Source: Alnus glutinosa
Lineage: Eukaryota > Streptophyta > Magnoliopsida > Fagales > Betulaceae
NCBI RefSeq assembly: GCF_958979055.1
Contig: NC_084899.1
Location: 24,495,501-24,559,500, forward strand
Length of the DNA: 64,000 bases
Direction: 5' to 3'
The translations under genes and the position numbers were made by a program. This document shows, one piece after another, positions 1 through 11,693 of this stretch; positions within the stretch are counted from its first letter, which is position 1, and each line of letters begins with the position of its first letter. The notes beneath the pieces are model-generated. The model saw only the letters and a list, made by a program, of their open reading frames with translations. It was not told the origin of the DNA and did no database searches.

Positions 1-1539
1 TTGAAGAAACATTTGGTGAGTTGCTACCGTGCTCACCAACTGTTCACTCGCAAAATAGAGAATTAGATGTAAGTGTTTTGGAAAGTTGGTAACTAAAATA
101 GAAAAAAATGTGAGTTTTTTTTAGGTAAAATGAAGAGCAAATTTGCTGAGCCAGATGTGAATGTCGGGCTTGTTTGTCAAGCAACAATACAGAATAGCAA
201 CTGTTCATGTACATTTTTTTTTTTCATTTTTTTATATTTTTCATTACTAATCAACATCAAAACATTCTCACTTTTTATATCACATCAATAATTTTTTATT
301 ACTATTTAAATAAAAAAATTTACTACAATACAAAACTTTTTCACCTTTTTATACAAATTCTTTTTATTTTATATCACATCATTACTTTTTACTAATTCCA
401 AAACTAACAACCCACTACTCTGTTCTATTCTGTTATGTACATATCTTTCCTAAACAAACTCGTCATTACAAACTCATATGGTAGTCCATATTTTATGAAA
501 ATTTGCGTAATGTGACAATCTATATTTTAGTGGCTAACAAGATAAGTATTAAGTGTGTAATGCGCCATCAGTTTGTAAATATGGCAAGTAACATGTGAAT
601 TATCACTTGACAATCTATATTTTAGCGATTGATGTTGTAAATATCGCATTAACTATCATGTCAGTTTATATAAAAATAAAAAAGGACTTTGCACTTTGAA
701 GTTCCTCTGTATTGGTAAGTAACTTTGATTTCTATAGAAAGTCACAATAACATGTTACAAATCTCTAAAATATTTTGAACCACATATATGCTCTCTTCTC
801 TTCGTACATCTTATATATATGTTTATAGTTGTTATATAGTTAAATAATGAGACAGCTCTAAGTCCATCACCATATTCAGTAATTATATGCAGAAGCTTTT
901 CCTTAAAAGGGGCCACTCTCCCAAAAAACGAGGTATTACCATTACTCTTTCCCAAAGTTCTTCTATATAGTTTTTTCTCGCAAATAACAAATTTACTGAT
1001 TTAAGCATCGGAGTGTTCTTGATTTTTCGAGAACAAGTTTTCTAGTAGCCATTTTCTCTGTTTTTGCAGAAGCCTCATCGCTTGTCTACCGTCTAAAAAT
1101 CTGTTCCAATATTAAAAAATATATATAAGTTGGTGGACCATAGATATCTGGAGCATGCCAAGCACTTTGTTTGAACAATTATTATCATGGAGACCAAATG
1201 GAGGGTGGGGCAAGCAAGTTTGAGCTAAAGACATGCAGCCCCTGCATGTTTAGCTTAAGTAATACAACAATTTGGACTAGTTTTGCTGGACCTACTGAAA
1301 AAGAGGATATAGTGGAAGAAGGGGCTTAGCTTGGCTGGATCTAGCATATATATATATACACATATTTCTTTGAGAGAAAGTATATATATATATATAATTG
1401 AATTGGTTGCGAGTCTTGTGACCTTGTGATTGTGCACTAGTATATTCTATACAAATTCCGTCCATTTTTTCTACGAGGTCCTTATGAAATAAAAAATTTA
1501 TTCTTAAATAAAAATTTGTAAAGAAAAATAAAGATTTAG

Positions 1540-1665
1540 GCTAGAGTGGTCGGCCACCCCCGTAATCGGTCGGGGGGGCAGCCGACAAGGTTCGAATTTG
1601 GGGATAGTTCAAGAGCACCTCTGGTCGATTGTAGGGGTGGCTGACCAACCCCATCCACAACTTTT
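1540..1665. repeat. GC-rich island of GGCCACCCC-type iterated motifs in AT-rich surroundings
   Basis: A short GC-rich core with repeated and inverted GGCCACCCC/GGGGTGGC-like words sits between A- and T-rich arms. Similar cores occur inside the MULE-type MITE near 11230-11410 and again near 37180-37265. This suggests a decayed internal piece of the same kind of non-autonomous DNA element. I could not define terminal repeats or target duplications for this copy, so its family is inferred. Confidence 0.35.
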
Positions 1666-3129
1666 TTTTCTTTTTAATTTTTTTTTTATGATAAATTTGT
1701 AATTTTATAAGGATTGTCGAGAAAATGGCTAAAATTTATACTGAATGATTTATTTGTTACCCAAGCATACCACATGGTGTTATTTATTCATTTTAAACCC
1801 TATAAATTTACTTGTCATTAAGGTCAAACAGATGAACTAATTTTCTAATTTTTATTATCTCCACGAAGTGGCATATCATCACCGTTGCTATAGCCTATAG
1901 TCATATTCCAAGATAAGCACACAAAAGTTGCATGAAAACGGCCCACATTTCTTGCTTCTAGGAATGATAACCTCATATATATAGACTTATAGTTATAGTG
2001 GTATATTGGCTGTAACAAGAATATGCTAAAACCTAAGACCTATGCCTGATGTGAGTGTTGCCATCATCTTAATTCATATTATCATAGCACTATCTCATTT
2101 TTAGATAATGACAATAAAGGTTTTCTACCTCTATTTTTTTTTTTTTTTTAAAAAAAAAATATCACGTAGGAATTTATGGACGGAAAATGATTTCTTAGAT
2201 TTTTTTTTTTTTTGTTCGAATTGCATGTAATTTGAACAGAAAAAGATAAAAGTAAGTACACGTAGTCTGTGTAGAGAGAGGAAGTGGACCTTAAACTCCA
2301 TAACACGTAGGTAGACCCTAACATGTCCTTTCTATTTTCCTGCCAGAATGGTTCAGAGTCGGAGAAGAAATTCGAATCCTTGGTTTAATTTACCAACTTC
2401 TAATTGAGCATGAGAGTTCATGCTTGATGGGAAAAGAAGAACAAGCTCAAGGAAAACAGGACATAAAATTTGTGTTGCTCCAAATATTAATTGAATTCAT
2501 GTGTCTCTAAATGGGAGGACATCAAATCATCCGACAGAACAAAACTGACAAGGTGCATTCTTTGTAAGATTCAAAGTTTTAAACAGGGTTTAGGTAAAGT
2601 GATTATAATTAGGTATTTGTGTCTGTTGATTTATTCTCTTTATTTCTGGGAGTATTCGTGCAGGTTTTCTTTTATTTCTTTCCAAAATAAATACACAAAA
2701 AAAGGTACCTTTGGATTGCAAAAAGGCCTTTTGAGGAGTGTTTTATATTAATGAGCTAGAAATAAAGTTGAGACACACGAGTTTAAATTGTGCTCTTTAA
2801 GGATTGGTTGAGCCCCTCCTACATTATTGTCTAAAGGTGATTATTATTTAATCATCCCCCATTAATTATTAACATGCTTTCTTGTCTCCAAGATCATTCT
2901 TTTCTTTCATGCTCAAGTGGCCAACAAAGTACACATGACTGAAAGGCATTCTCCACTGTGGGGAATAATGGCTGCCAATGGAGGGGTTCATCAAGCAAAA
3001 CCCCTGTTGATACGTCCAACTGTGTTGTCCAATAGTGGTCATAGGTTAATTAGCCTTCTCATCATCCTATGCTAATGTTGCATCTTACACAATGCGATTA
3101 GCATGTAGTTTTGTTTTATTATAGGTCGG

Positions 3130-3315
3130 CAAATGCTTGGGTTGGCAATTATTGTATGCGTGTCGGGTTTAGGTCGATTGTGTCAAGGCATGATTATAAA
3201 ATTATATAAGTCTAATATAATCTAATCTAACTCATTTAATTAAACGGGTCAAATCCATCAATAACTTACTAATTTCATGTCGATTTCGCGGGTCTTGTAA
3301 AAGATTGACAACCCT
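3130..3315. repeat. Dispersed MITE-like repeat (GGGTTGGCAATT family), copy 1
   Basis: The segment begins with a GGGTTGGCAATT-like word and ends with the inverse TTGACAACCCTA. Between them are shared phrases: a GTGTCGGGTT-like box, a 'tataag tct' segment, 'ctcatttaattaaa' and a 'tgtcgatttcgcgggtc' segment. Recognisable diverged relatives lie near 16186-16375, 19120-19570, 20575-20715 and 44100-44330. Length of about 190 bp, inverse ends and no coding capacity suggest a non-autonomous hAT-like MITE. The superfamily is an inference. Confidence 0.5.
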
Positions 3316-3693
3316 ATAGTGCTTAGGATATTGCAAATTAAATTTACTACATTTTTCTTATAAACTTGATGTGACAATTCATAATTGATACTTTAATACT
3401 CATGTGAAGAGTGAAAATGCATTTTTCCAATTACAGATTGTTTGTGAAGGCTTTATAGTAAAAGCTATAGTACCCATAGCAACACTCTTATAGGTCACAT
3501 TGGAATAAATTATGCCCCATAATTTGGTAAAATAAGGTCCATTCTTTTTCTTTTTTTCCTTTTATTTTGTAGAAAATAACATTCTAAAAAATAATTTTCA
3601 ATATTGCACTATTTGGCACGATACGTAAGTTTGTTAGGAAAAATATATTCCTGATCAACACAAAATTATCTGTCTCAGAGAGGAAATTAAAAA

Positions 3694-3877
3694 GAGAAAT
3701 GATCCCTACACTCATTTCTCGCAACAGCCCCACAACAAGCTGACGTGGCTGGTAATATTTTTATTATTTTTTTTGTTTTCTTTTGTTTTCTTTTTATAAA
3801 AAAAATAATAAAATATTACCAACCACATCAGCTTGTTGTGGGGCTGTTGTGAGAAATGAGTGTTGGGATCATTTCTC
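3694..3877. mobile_element. Foldback MITE with perfect 9-bp target duplication
   Basis: The left arm (from GAGAAATGATCC at 3694) and right arm (ending GGATCATTTCTC at 3877) are near-perfect inverted copies about 80 bp long around a T/A-rich centre. The 9-base AATTAAAAA occurs directly at both edges, 3685-3693 and 3878-3886. A 9-bp duplication with long inverted repeats is typical of Mutator-like elements. There is no coding capacity, so this is a non-autonomous MULE-type MITE. Few arm mismatches suggest a fairly recent insertion. Confidence 0.8.
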
Positions 3878-6221
3878 AATTAAAAAACCATGTTTGTTAA
3901 TTTTTCTTTTTTGTTCTCAAATTAATTAAGGATATTAACATACAATCCAAAACACCAAAAATTACTCAAACACACAATAATTGTTTTCACGGTTATATCA
4001 CATCAAAACACTTTTTCAAAACTTTTTTTTTTAAAAAATAAATAAATAAAAAAACTCCCCCAAAATACATTAACAAAAGTACTTACTCTTTTCAAAATAT
4101 TTTTATGGTAAAGTTTTTTGTTTTTTATTTTTATTCTATTTTTTGTTTGGGGGGTGGGGTCCGGGGGGTGATAAGGATGGGTGTCATTATTGAAATTGGG
4201 TGTGGGGTCCAAGTGCACGTTTGGTCGAGGTCTACATGTTGGAGCCTATATGTGACACAAGAAAGTGATTGAAAGTGATAATGATTATACATAAAGATTA
4301 ATTAATTATAATAATACAGTATTGCTAGACAAGATGTACCTCCAAGCTTAGACAAACTGATCATATACAAGAACAGAGAAATCCTCTCCTATTTGTGCTT
4401 CCATCGATCGAGTGTTCTATTACAGTGTCACTATCTTTTGTTTCATTCAGTTTTAGAATATGCTTCTTTTTTCTGTCTTTTTTGTTCCTTTACGGGTTGA
4501 TTAATTATCTTATAAATTCCAATCCTAACTTCACAGTTAACATAAAAAAAATTATCCAATATAAAAACTTAAAAACTTGATTTTGAAAACACCTGTTCTG
4601 TAATTTTTGTTTAGAGGGGGCATAGTTTTGCCTGGGCCTTGAACTCAACTGGGTTTGGGTTTTGCCTATAAATACTATACACTCACCAGATAAAGGCTCA
4701 ATGGGTTAAAACTGTCTCACTTTAAATGTGGTTGATCCGGGTAAGCTAGCTCTGGTCCAATTATATAGTACTTTTCATTTTTTTTTTCTTTTCCAATAAT
4801 AATTCAAACTTTTGATAATTGAGCTGGCTGGTCCAGATTGCATATGTTGACTCCAAAAAGAAGGACAAAGTTTTGTAAAATTTTCCCATTGATATTTTGG
4901 CCAATAGTTGTCAAAATAGGCTACACACCATATTGAGATTCTCATAATAATATAGAAATTCGAACAACCTAAAAAAAGGGTTATGGGGCTAACCTGGTCA
5001 AAATAAATAGGCTCCGCAACTTTGTCTCTTAAGTTGTCTGAATTTATGTGTTATATATTGAGACAGCTTAATAACATGAGATTTTTATCTGGTCTCAAAT
5101 ATGAGAACCCAAATTAAAGTACTGGTTTGGTGTTTGGACCACAATAGTGTCTTACCTGCAGGGAAGATCTATATGAGGCTTATAATAACCTTGGTCTCCA
5201 ATTATAATAGAAGAATGGAATCAAGTAATGGGTGCTCTAGAGATGGTAGAAGAATAAAATCTGCTCCTATGAGTAGGAGGACTGTAGCTGCTAGCCCTAG
5301 AGGATAGGGCCCTGAAATCAAATGGCTTCTAGAAAACTATAAAATCTGAGGATGAATTTCATTTGTTTCTGGTATGGGTTGTGAACTAATTTGACTATTA
5401 GTTATTAGCTTTCAGGTCCCAGTATAAGTTATAGCTTAAAAACCTGCCCTTGATTGCTGCTTTAAACTATTGAATGAGACACATGCATGTTTGGGATTTC
5501 TGACAACTGTGGACTGGTTCAGCTAGACGTCAAGTTGTCTAGGTTCTCACAACCTTTTGATTTTATGATTTCTGCCTCCCCACCCCCCACCTCCCTTTTT
5601 TTTTTTTTTTCAAAAACTTCTTGTTTGACACATGCCAAAATCACAAGAAATTTCACTTTAAAGTGATTTTACTTTAAAGTGATTTTGTGACCGGAATCCT
5701 TGCAATTGACTGCATGAATTGCAACCAATTCGAATAACCAGTTAAAAGAGAGTCCTAATAGAATCTACCTGTATGGAAAGATGAATCCTATTGGAGCCTT
5801 CTCTTATTTACAAATGGGGCAAACTGCAATTTGGACAGCAAATTGCAGCTTATCGCGCTCATTCTTGGGTTTTTGAAAACCCATTCTCCATAAAAGACTG
5901 CTATATATTAACTGTTACGAATTTATAGTAGAGTTAGGATGTCTTCATATGTAACTCTACAAAAATCAAACAAGAGTTTCAAGATCAGAGACCTAAATTA
6001 TTTTACAAATTAATGTTGTTCTACTTGATTGTATGTCAAGTAATTAAAATGGGTCGGGTTTGGGTTTGGGGTCATCTTCCACACGCAGAAGAATTATCAT
6101 CAATGCTCAATTAATTGCATCCTGCTCACTGCCAACGGTGTGCTTATATATATATATATATATATATAAGAAATGATATAGCTAGATTCAGTTTAATTAG
6201 CGTGTCATACATGCTAACGTA

Positions 6222-6227
6222 TGTCTC
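6222..6227 (+). promoter_or_regulatory. TGTCTC auxin-response-element core upstream of LBD29-type gene
   Basis: TGTCTC lies about 620 bases before the LBD29-type ATG. In Arabidopsis the LBD16/LBD29 genes are direct ARF7/ARF19 targets. A single hexamer is expected by chance in a few kb, so function is only suggested. Confidence 0.25.
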
Positions 6228-6758
6228 TCAAATTTGTTGACTGAGCAACAGGAAGAAGTTCAAACTGCATGGAAACAGAGGTTGAGAACCTAAATTCATT
6301 TTATGCAGAAACCAGTGTTGGTTATATAGAGGGTACTAATCTTAAATAAGAAACTAATTACGAAGAATAAAACACAATTGACAGTAACAATATTGTGGAT
6401 GTATATAGTAACCAAACATTTTCAACCCAAGTTTCTTGTGGATGTAAGAATGTGGATATTCAATCTCTAAATGTAGTTGTAGTTATCACACAGGGAACCA
6501 AGAAATTAAATTCAGAAAATTAATGAGCTATACAATATCCAATCATAAAGAAAAGCAGAAATGGGTTTGGTTTATGCTAGCTCTTTTGTCGTATAACGAT
6601 GTTAAATGGAATCTCATTGCAAAGTATGAAAATGTAGCATGGAGGAGTAATAAAGTGTATTATAATGGGGAAATAATGAAAACTGTAGCCCATTAAGGGG
6701 ACCTAATCTAATTAAATATTCATTATAATATAATCCACCCCCCTCTTCCCCTGGTGTT

Positions 6759-6764
6759 TATAAA
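6759..6764 (+). promoter_or_regulatory. TATA box of the LBD29-type gene
   Basis: A TATAAA motif lies 81 bases before the ATG at 6845, after a C-rich stretch (CCACCCCCCTCTTCCCC). The spacing would give a leader of roughly 50 bases. Confidence 0.55.
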
Positions 6765-6844
6765 CATGGTGATCATAATGCTCTGGCACAAAGCCAAGAA
6801 AACCAGCAAAAGCTTCAAAACCCCCCAAAAGATCATATATCAAG

Positions 6845-7645
6845 ATGACAGGTTCTGGTTCTCCTTGTGGAGCTTGCAAGTTCCTGAGAAGGAAATGTGT
6901 GAGGGGTTGTGTTTTTGCTCCTTATTTCTGCCATGAACAGGGAGCAACCCATTTTGCAGCCATTCACAAGGTTTTTGGTGCAAGCAATGTATCGAAGCTG
7001 CTTACTCACCTCCCAGTGAGTGATCGTTGTGAAGCGGCAGTCACAATCTCATATGAAGCTCAGGCTAGGCTTCAAGATCCTATTTATGGCTGTGTTTCAC
7101 ATATTTTTGCTCTCCAACAGCAGGTTTTTTTTTTGTACCCTTTTGACTTTTCTCTTTTATTTGACGATTGAAAGTAACCCTAATTTGTATTTGCTCCTAT
7201 TTTAATCCATGGCATTTTACTTTGTGCTCTGTAGGTTGTCAGTCTACAAGCTCAACTAGCATATCTTAAGCAATTACAAGCAGTTGATCATCAAAGCTTT
7301 GTCAATGTCTCTGACAGTGCAAACCCTAATGAAAAGTACTATGGAAAACCTTCTCACCATCAAGATGTTCAAAGTTGGTTTCAGTCAGAAACTACAAACA
7401 TGGTGCCACAATTCAATCCAAACACCAGTGATAATGCCTCACTGACTCCTCCAGATTATGAGAATGTGTTGATCATGGAAAACTCTTTCGGGAACTATGG
7501 AAATTCAATCATCCCTGAAGAAAATGCCTCATATGCTAGCTATGAAGAGGCTTCTCATTCCATGCATATAAACAACTGGCAATGGGCTCTCCAAGATGCC
7601 GGTGACCTTGAGTCAATGGCCTTCAGCTACATCCAGCATTCATGA
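6845..7645 (+). CDS. LBD29: LOB domain-containing transcription factor, LBD29 type (class I)
   Basis: A plant-specific nuclear DNA-binding regulator. The family acts downstream of auxin response factors in lateral-root initiation and callus formation. There are two exons, 6845-7123 and 7235-7645, with a GT/AG phase-0 intron after the Gln-Gln-Gln triplet that ends the LOB core; the product is 229 aa. Residues 8-22 carry the CX2CX6CX3C block ([15 protein letters not shown]), followed by the GAS block ([11 protein letters not shown]) and a leucine-zipper-like coil running across the splice junction (FALQQQ then [14 protein letters not shown]). The C-terminal half is Ser/Asn/Glu-rich and poorly conserved, as usual for activation regions. 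The start precedes the LOB domain by only six residues, as in Arabidopsis LBD29, and wording such as [13 protein letters not shown] is LBD29-like. A close paralogue could be LBD17 or LBD33. Confidence 0.93.
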
Positions 7646-10191
7646 AGAGATGGGCCTTATAGCAGGAGAGACGTATAATCGGTGAAGAGGACTTGTCAAT
7701 ATTTTTGAATTGCTGCTGCATACTTTGAAGGATGCACTTTTGTTGCCATAAATAAGCTAGAAACCCTAGAAATGTTTATATACAATTGGAAACCTTAAAA
7801 TCAACCCTATGATTGTTTTGTTCAATCTAGTGTAATCTTGGATATGAGTAGAATAATAGACTACTTCTTTAACAAAACTGGAGAAGATCTGCTTTTGTTT
7901 GGGCCAATTTGCTTTCTCTATGGACATATATATATATATATATATATCTACTGGAGACCCTAAAATTTTGACCTAATACATACAGTTACCTACTTTGCTA
8001 ATTTGATATATGCTTTCCCTTCATAAATTAACCTCTAAGCAGTTGCTTTCAGATATATATTGTCTACTAATTTATAAACCCTAGTTGCTATACTTTAATG
8101 ATCAGAGCTGAGTAACCTAAAGACTGATATATTTTCTCTGTAATAAAGTTGCTTAGATACTGAGAAATAGCTATTGTTGTTCATGTAGTTAATGAATTAC
8201 TTGAGCAAGCAATAGCTTCTTTACCTAATTCCCACATTGATCGAAGAAACTTTTGGAGAATGACTTAATTTCCAGTGTCTACAGCTTGACCGCTGTTGAT
8301 AAAGCCATATCCATCTTGTATTTTTTTTTCCTCTCTAGATGATTTATAAGCTTGTGGATGACTTAAAGACATTGGTTCACAGGAAATTTGCTATGCATAT
8401 ATATGAGAACAGATATAGATATTAATATCGATCTATATATATGTAGTTCAAAATTACCAAAGCAACTAGCTTCTTATCTAATTCTTGCATTTAGTGAGCT
8501 TCTGGAAGCAGCTTGATGATCACAATTTAATTTTATGAAAGTACACATTTGCAATTGTGTCTCATTTTGAGCATGAATATTATGAAGTACCTCGTTTTTA
8601 TTAACATATGCAATCCCTAGGAAAGATACCTTTATCTGTTTGGTCACTGGGAGAAAAACCTAACTTTGGTCTTCATCCACCTCGGTTTTATTTCTTTTTT
8701 AGTTTATTTTTCCTCATTTCCCTATGTTGTGAATGCTTAAGAAGTAAATCTAAACACACATTTCCCAAAATGAATTTTGTTTAAGTCTGTTATATATTAA
8801 CAATTAATATCTCTTCATCGATCATTTGTTTACCCTAGAACCCTAGAATGTTAAAAAAAAAAAAAAAAAGCTTCTTTTAACATTTACTATATGATTATGT
8901 AAGAACTTGCAATCAAGAAAATATTATTCCATTGCAAAAGCTTCCTGGTTGATCAGTTTGAGTGATTGGAGGCGCTTCATATATGTGTAGTCCCTCCTTG
9001 TAGCCTTTTCAGGGTTCTTCTTTCCTGATCCACATAAGTGAAGCTTCTTGTAGTTAATTAATTATATGCATGCGGCATAGTAGACTGTAGAATAACCTCG
9101 AAAAGCTCTAGTAAATTTTTATTGTTTTTTCTTAATGTGTCGGCTGGCCTTCAGCACATTGCAAACATGTAAGAAGTATTGAACTTGTTTTTCTTTTCCT
9201 ATTTATTTTTATATACATTTTTCATAAATAGAAAAAAGAAGAAGTTATAAGGCATGCAGTCTCCACTTTTAAGAAATCATTTTGAAAAAGCTTCTGAAGA
9301 AGGATTTTTGAAGCAGTGATGGAATATCCCCTCCTCCGTTTTGATGATTGCTTCAATCAAGATTGGTTTATGCATTCAATCATCGTGCCCTTCATCAGAG
9401 ACATTTGAAGAAACATAACATAAGAAATCCACTCAATCTAGTCAACTGATTGATCAATTGAGTATACTTTCTTCAGCTGAACTGTTGATTAATTAACATG
9501 CATGCTTATGTGCTTGAGGTATGTGGGATCTTCCCAGCTAGACTATCATGTAGGTAAAGGGCAATTTCTTATATCTATTGTTACTGGCTTTATCAGGCAT
9601 AATTTTGCAGTGAAAATGGTTTGGCTTTGATCATATGTATAGAAGAACAACTTTGGTATTCAATTCGTACAAAAGCCAAAGTTTGTGTATGTCCCACTAA
9701 TACTTAATTAATAAGGCTTTAGTACCATTATTGTACCAAGTGGTGTACATGTTTGGACCAACTTTACAGCCAAAGCGAATCCTTCTTTTGTTTCCCTGCA
9801 GAATACTCACAAATTTGTAACATACTTTGTCTTGTCTTGAATTTCTGACTCCAATCAGAAAAAAGATCGAAAACATAAAAGGTTCTCTTAGGCTGTCATG
9901 TTGTTTGTATTCTTTTGTACGTAATTTACTTTGAGATCGATGCAAGAAAAACACCTCTGGGATATGCTATTGATCAATGATGCCAGCAAAAAGAAGAAGG
10001 ATATTCAACATTACAAAGAAGAAAAGACAGTACCCTTCCATCTATATATCTCTTCTGCAGATGAGTACTTTCGGTCCCCAATCCAGATGCTCATGTTATG
10101 TCAGGCCCAACTCCTTTCTCTGGACCAACACTAAAACTGCATAACCCAACTTCTGTTTTGCAATTAATCACCGACCCATTAAGACTGCTGC

Positions 10192-10234
<43 letters not shown>

Positions 10235-10960
10235 TGATTTTTATTGAAGATGAAATAGAATGAGTCCTGAGCTGTTATCAGGAGCACGGCCCGATTGAAG
10301 TGACCTGGTCGGTCCAAACCCGGGTCACAAACTTCGGACTTTAGCCGCGTGGAGTACGTAGCAAAAGATGCCTGGAATTTTGGAGTTAGCATCGATCGAT
10401 CATCGTGATGGGCAAAAGAAGGTTGAGTGTTATTTATTTATTAATTTATTTTTATTTTACAGGTACCCAGCATTATATTACATGTAGATCCGTGCATATG
10501 GTTAGTGTTGGCCAGTTTCATTTGTCAACTAATATTTATTATTTAAAAAGAAAACAAGGAAATTTTGCAATTCTACTTTTTGAGTTGCATGATAGTTTAA
10601 AATGAGAGAAATATTAATGCTATATAGCTACCACACTATTGAAATTATATATAAGGCTTCAAAATATGGCGATCGATCTTGTCACTTCTCATATTATAAC
10701 TATACAAATGCATGTGAGTGGAAAATAATTAAGTCTTATATTAGAAACATATTATAAAAAATGAGTGATTAACATAATGTAATTGGACTCGAACTTATTA
10801 GATTAAGCTTTTGTGTTGAGCGGTACTATATTTATGGTAATTAGTTTCCATGGATTTTTTATCTGCTATGATAGAGTAGACTAATTAAAGAAGCACATGG
10901 CTTGCGTGCATAATTGTGAGCATTTGGCTCTTGGTGTGTTAACAAGCGACATTAATTTTA
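7646..10960. other. Intergenic spacer, no gene seen
   Basis: The first few hundred bases should be the 3' UTR of the LBD29-type gene. Beyond that I see only AT-rich DNA with (AT)n tracts (7927-7949 and 10195-10231) and short frames without family resemblance. Confidence 0.55.
10195..10231. repeat. (AT)n microsatellite
   Basis: A pure AT dinucleotide run of about 37 bases. Confidence 0.95.
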
Positions 10961-11693
10961 GGGTTAAGTACTCTTCTAGTCCCTAAGTTTTGGAAACTTT
11001 ATTTTTTAGTCCCTAAATTTTAATTTGCATCAGAGATGATACTTCAGTTTTGAAAAATGACTGAATAAGTACTTTGGTTAACTTCTCCGTCCAAAAACTA
11101 ACGGACCGTCACGTGTCAACCTCAGAGGTTGACACGTGGCACTATATAAAAAAATTAAAAATTAAAAATCTGTAAAAATGAATTAAAAAATAATAATATT
11201 AAAAAAATTTGAAAAAAAAAAAAAAAAAACAAGGCCACCCCCTTGGCCAGTCATGGGTAGTCATGGGTGGTGATTCGGCCACCCCCAAGGGCCAAAACCG
11301 ATCTTGAATTTTTTTTTTTATTTGTCATGGGGTGGTTCGGCCACCCCAAACTGGCTAAGCAGGTGGCCAGCCACCCCCATGGTTGCCAAGGGGGGTGGCA
11401 GCCACCCCTTGTTTTTTTTTTTGTTTTTTCAATTTTTTTTTTAATTTTTTTTAATATTATTATTTTTTAATTCAGTTTTAAAGATTTTAAATTTTAAATT
11501 TTTTTATATAGTGCCACGTGTCAACCTCTGAGGTTGACACGTGGGCGGTCCGTTAGTTTTTGGACGAACAAGTTAACCGAAGTACTTATTCGGTTATTTC
11601 CCAAAACTGAGGTATCATCTGTGATGCAAATTGAAACTCAGGGACTAAAAAATAAAGTTTTCAAAACTCAAGGACTAAAAATGTGTTTAACCT
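10961..11693. mobile_element. MULE-type MITE with about 200-bp terminal inverted repeats
   Basis: The left end (GGGTTAAGTACTC...) and right end (...GTGTTTAACCT) are inverted copies for about 200 bp. They include the words TTTGGAAACTTTATTTTTTA, TCCGTCCAAAAACTAACGG and GTGTCAACCTCAGAGGTTGA. The 9-base TTAATTTTA is directly repeated at 10952-10960 and 11694-11702, as expected for Mutator-like transposition. The core (11230-11410) is GC-rich with iterated GGCCACCCC-type words and no protein-coding signal. The terminal repeat is clearly related to that of the element at 40132-41612, so the two belong to one family. Non-autonomous. Confidence 0.82.

Larger units (their letters stand above)
1..6750. 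other. Repeat-rich intergenic spacer upstream of the LBD29-type gene
   Basis: I see no convincing coding gene here. Open frames are short, low-complexity and match no family I recognise. The stretch is AT-rich, with poly(T)/poly(A) runs, (TA)n tracts near 1347, 1382 and 6145, a GC-rich island near 1540-1660, a foldback MITE at 3694-3877 and one copy of a dispersed inverted-repeat family near 3130-3315. The last 600 bases before the LBD gene contain one TGTCTC auxin-response core at 6222-6227 and a TATAAA at 6759-6764. Confidence 0.6.
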
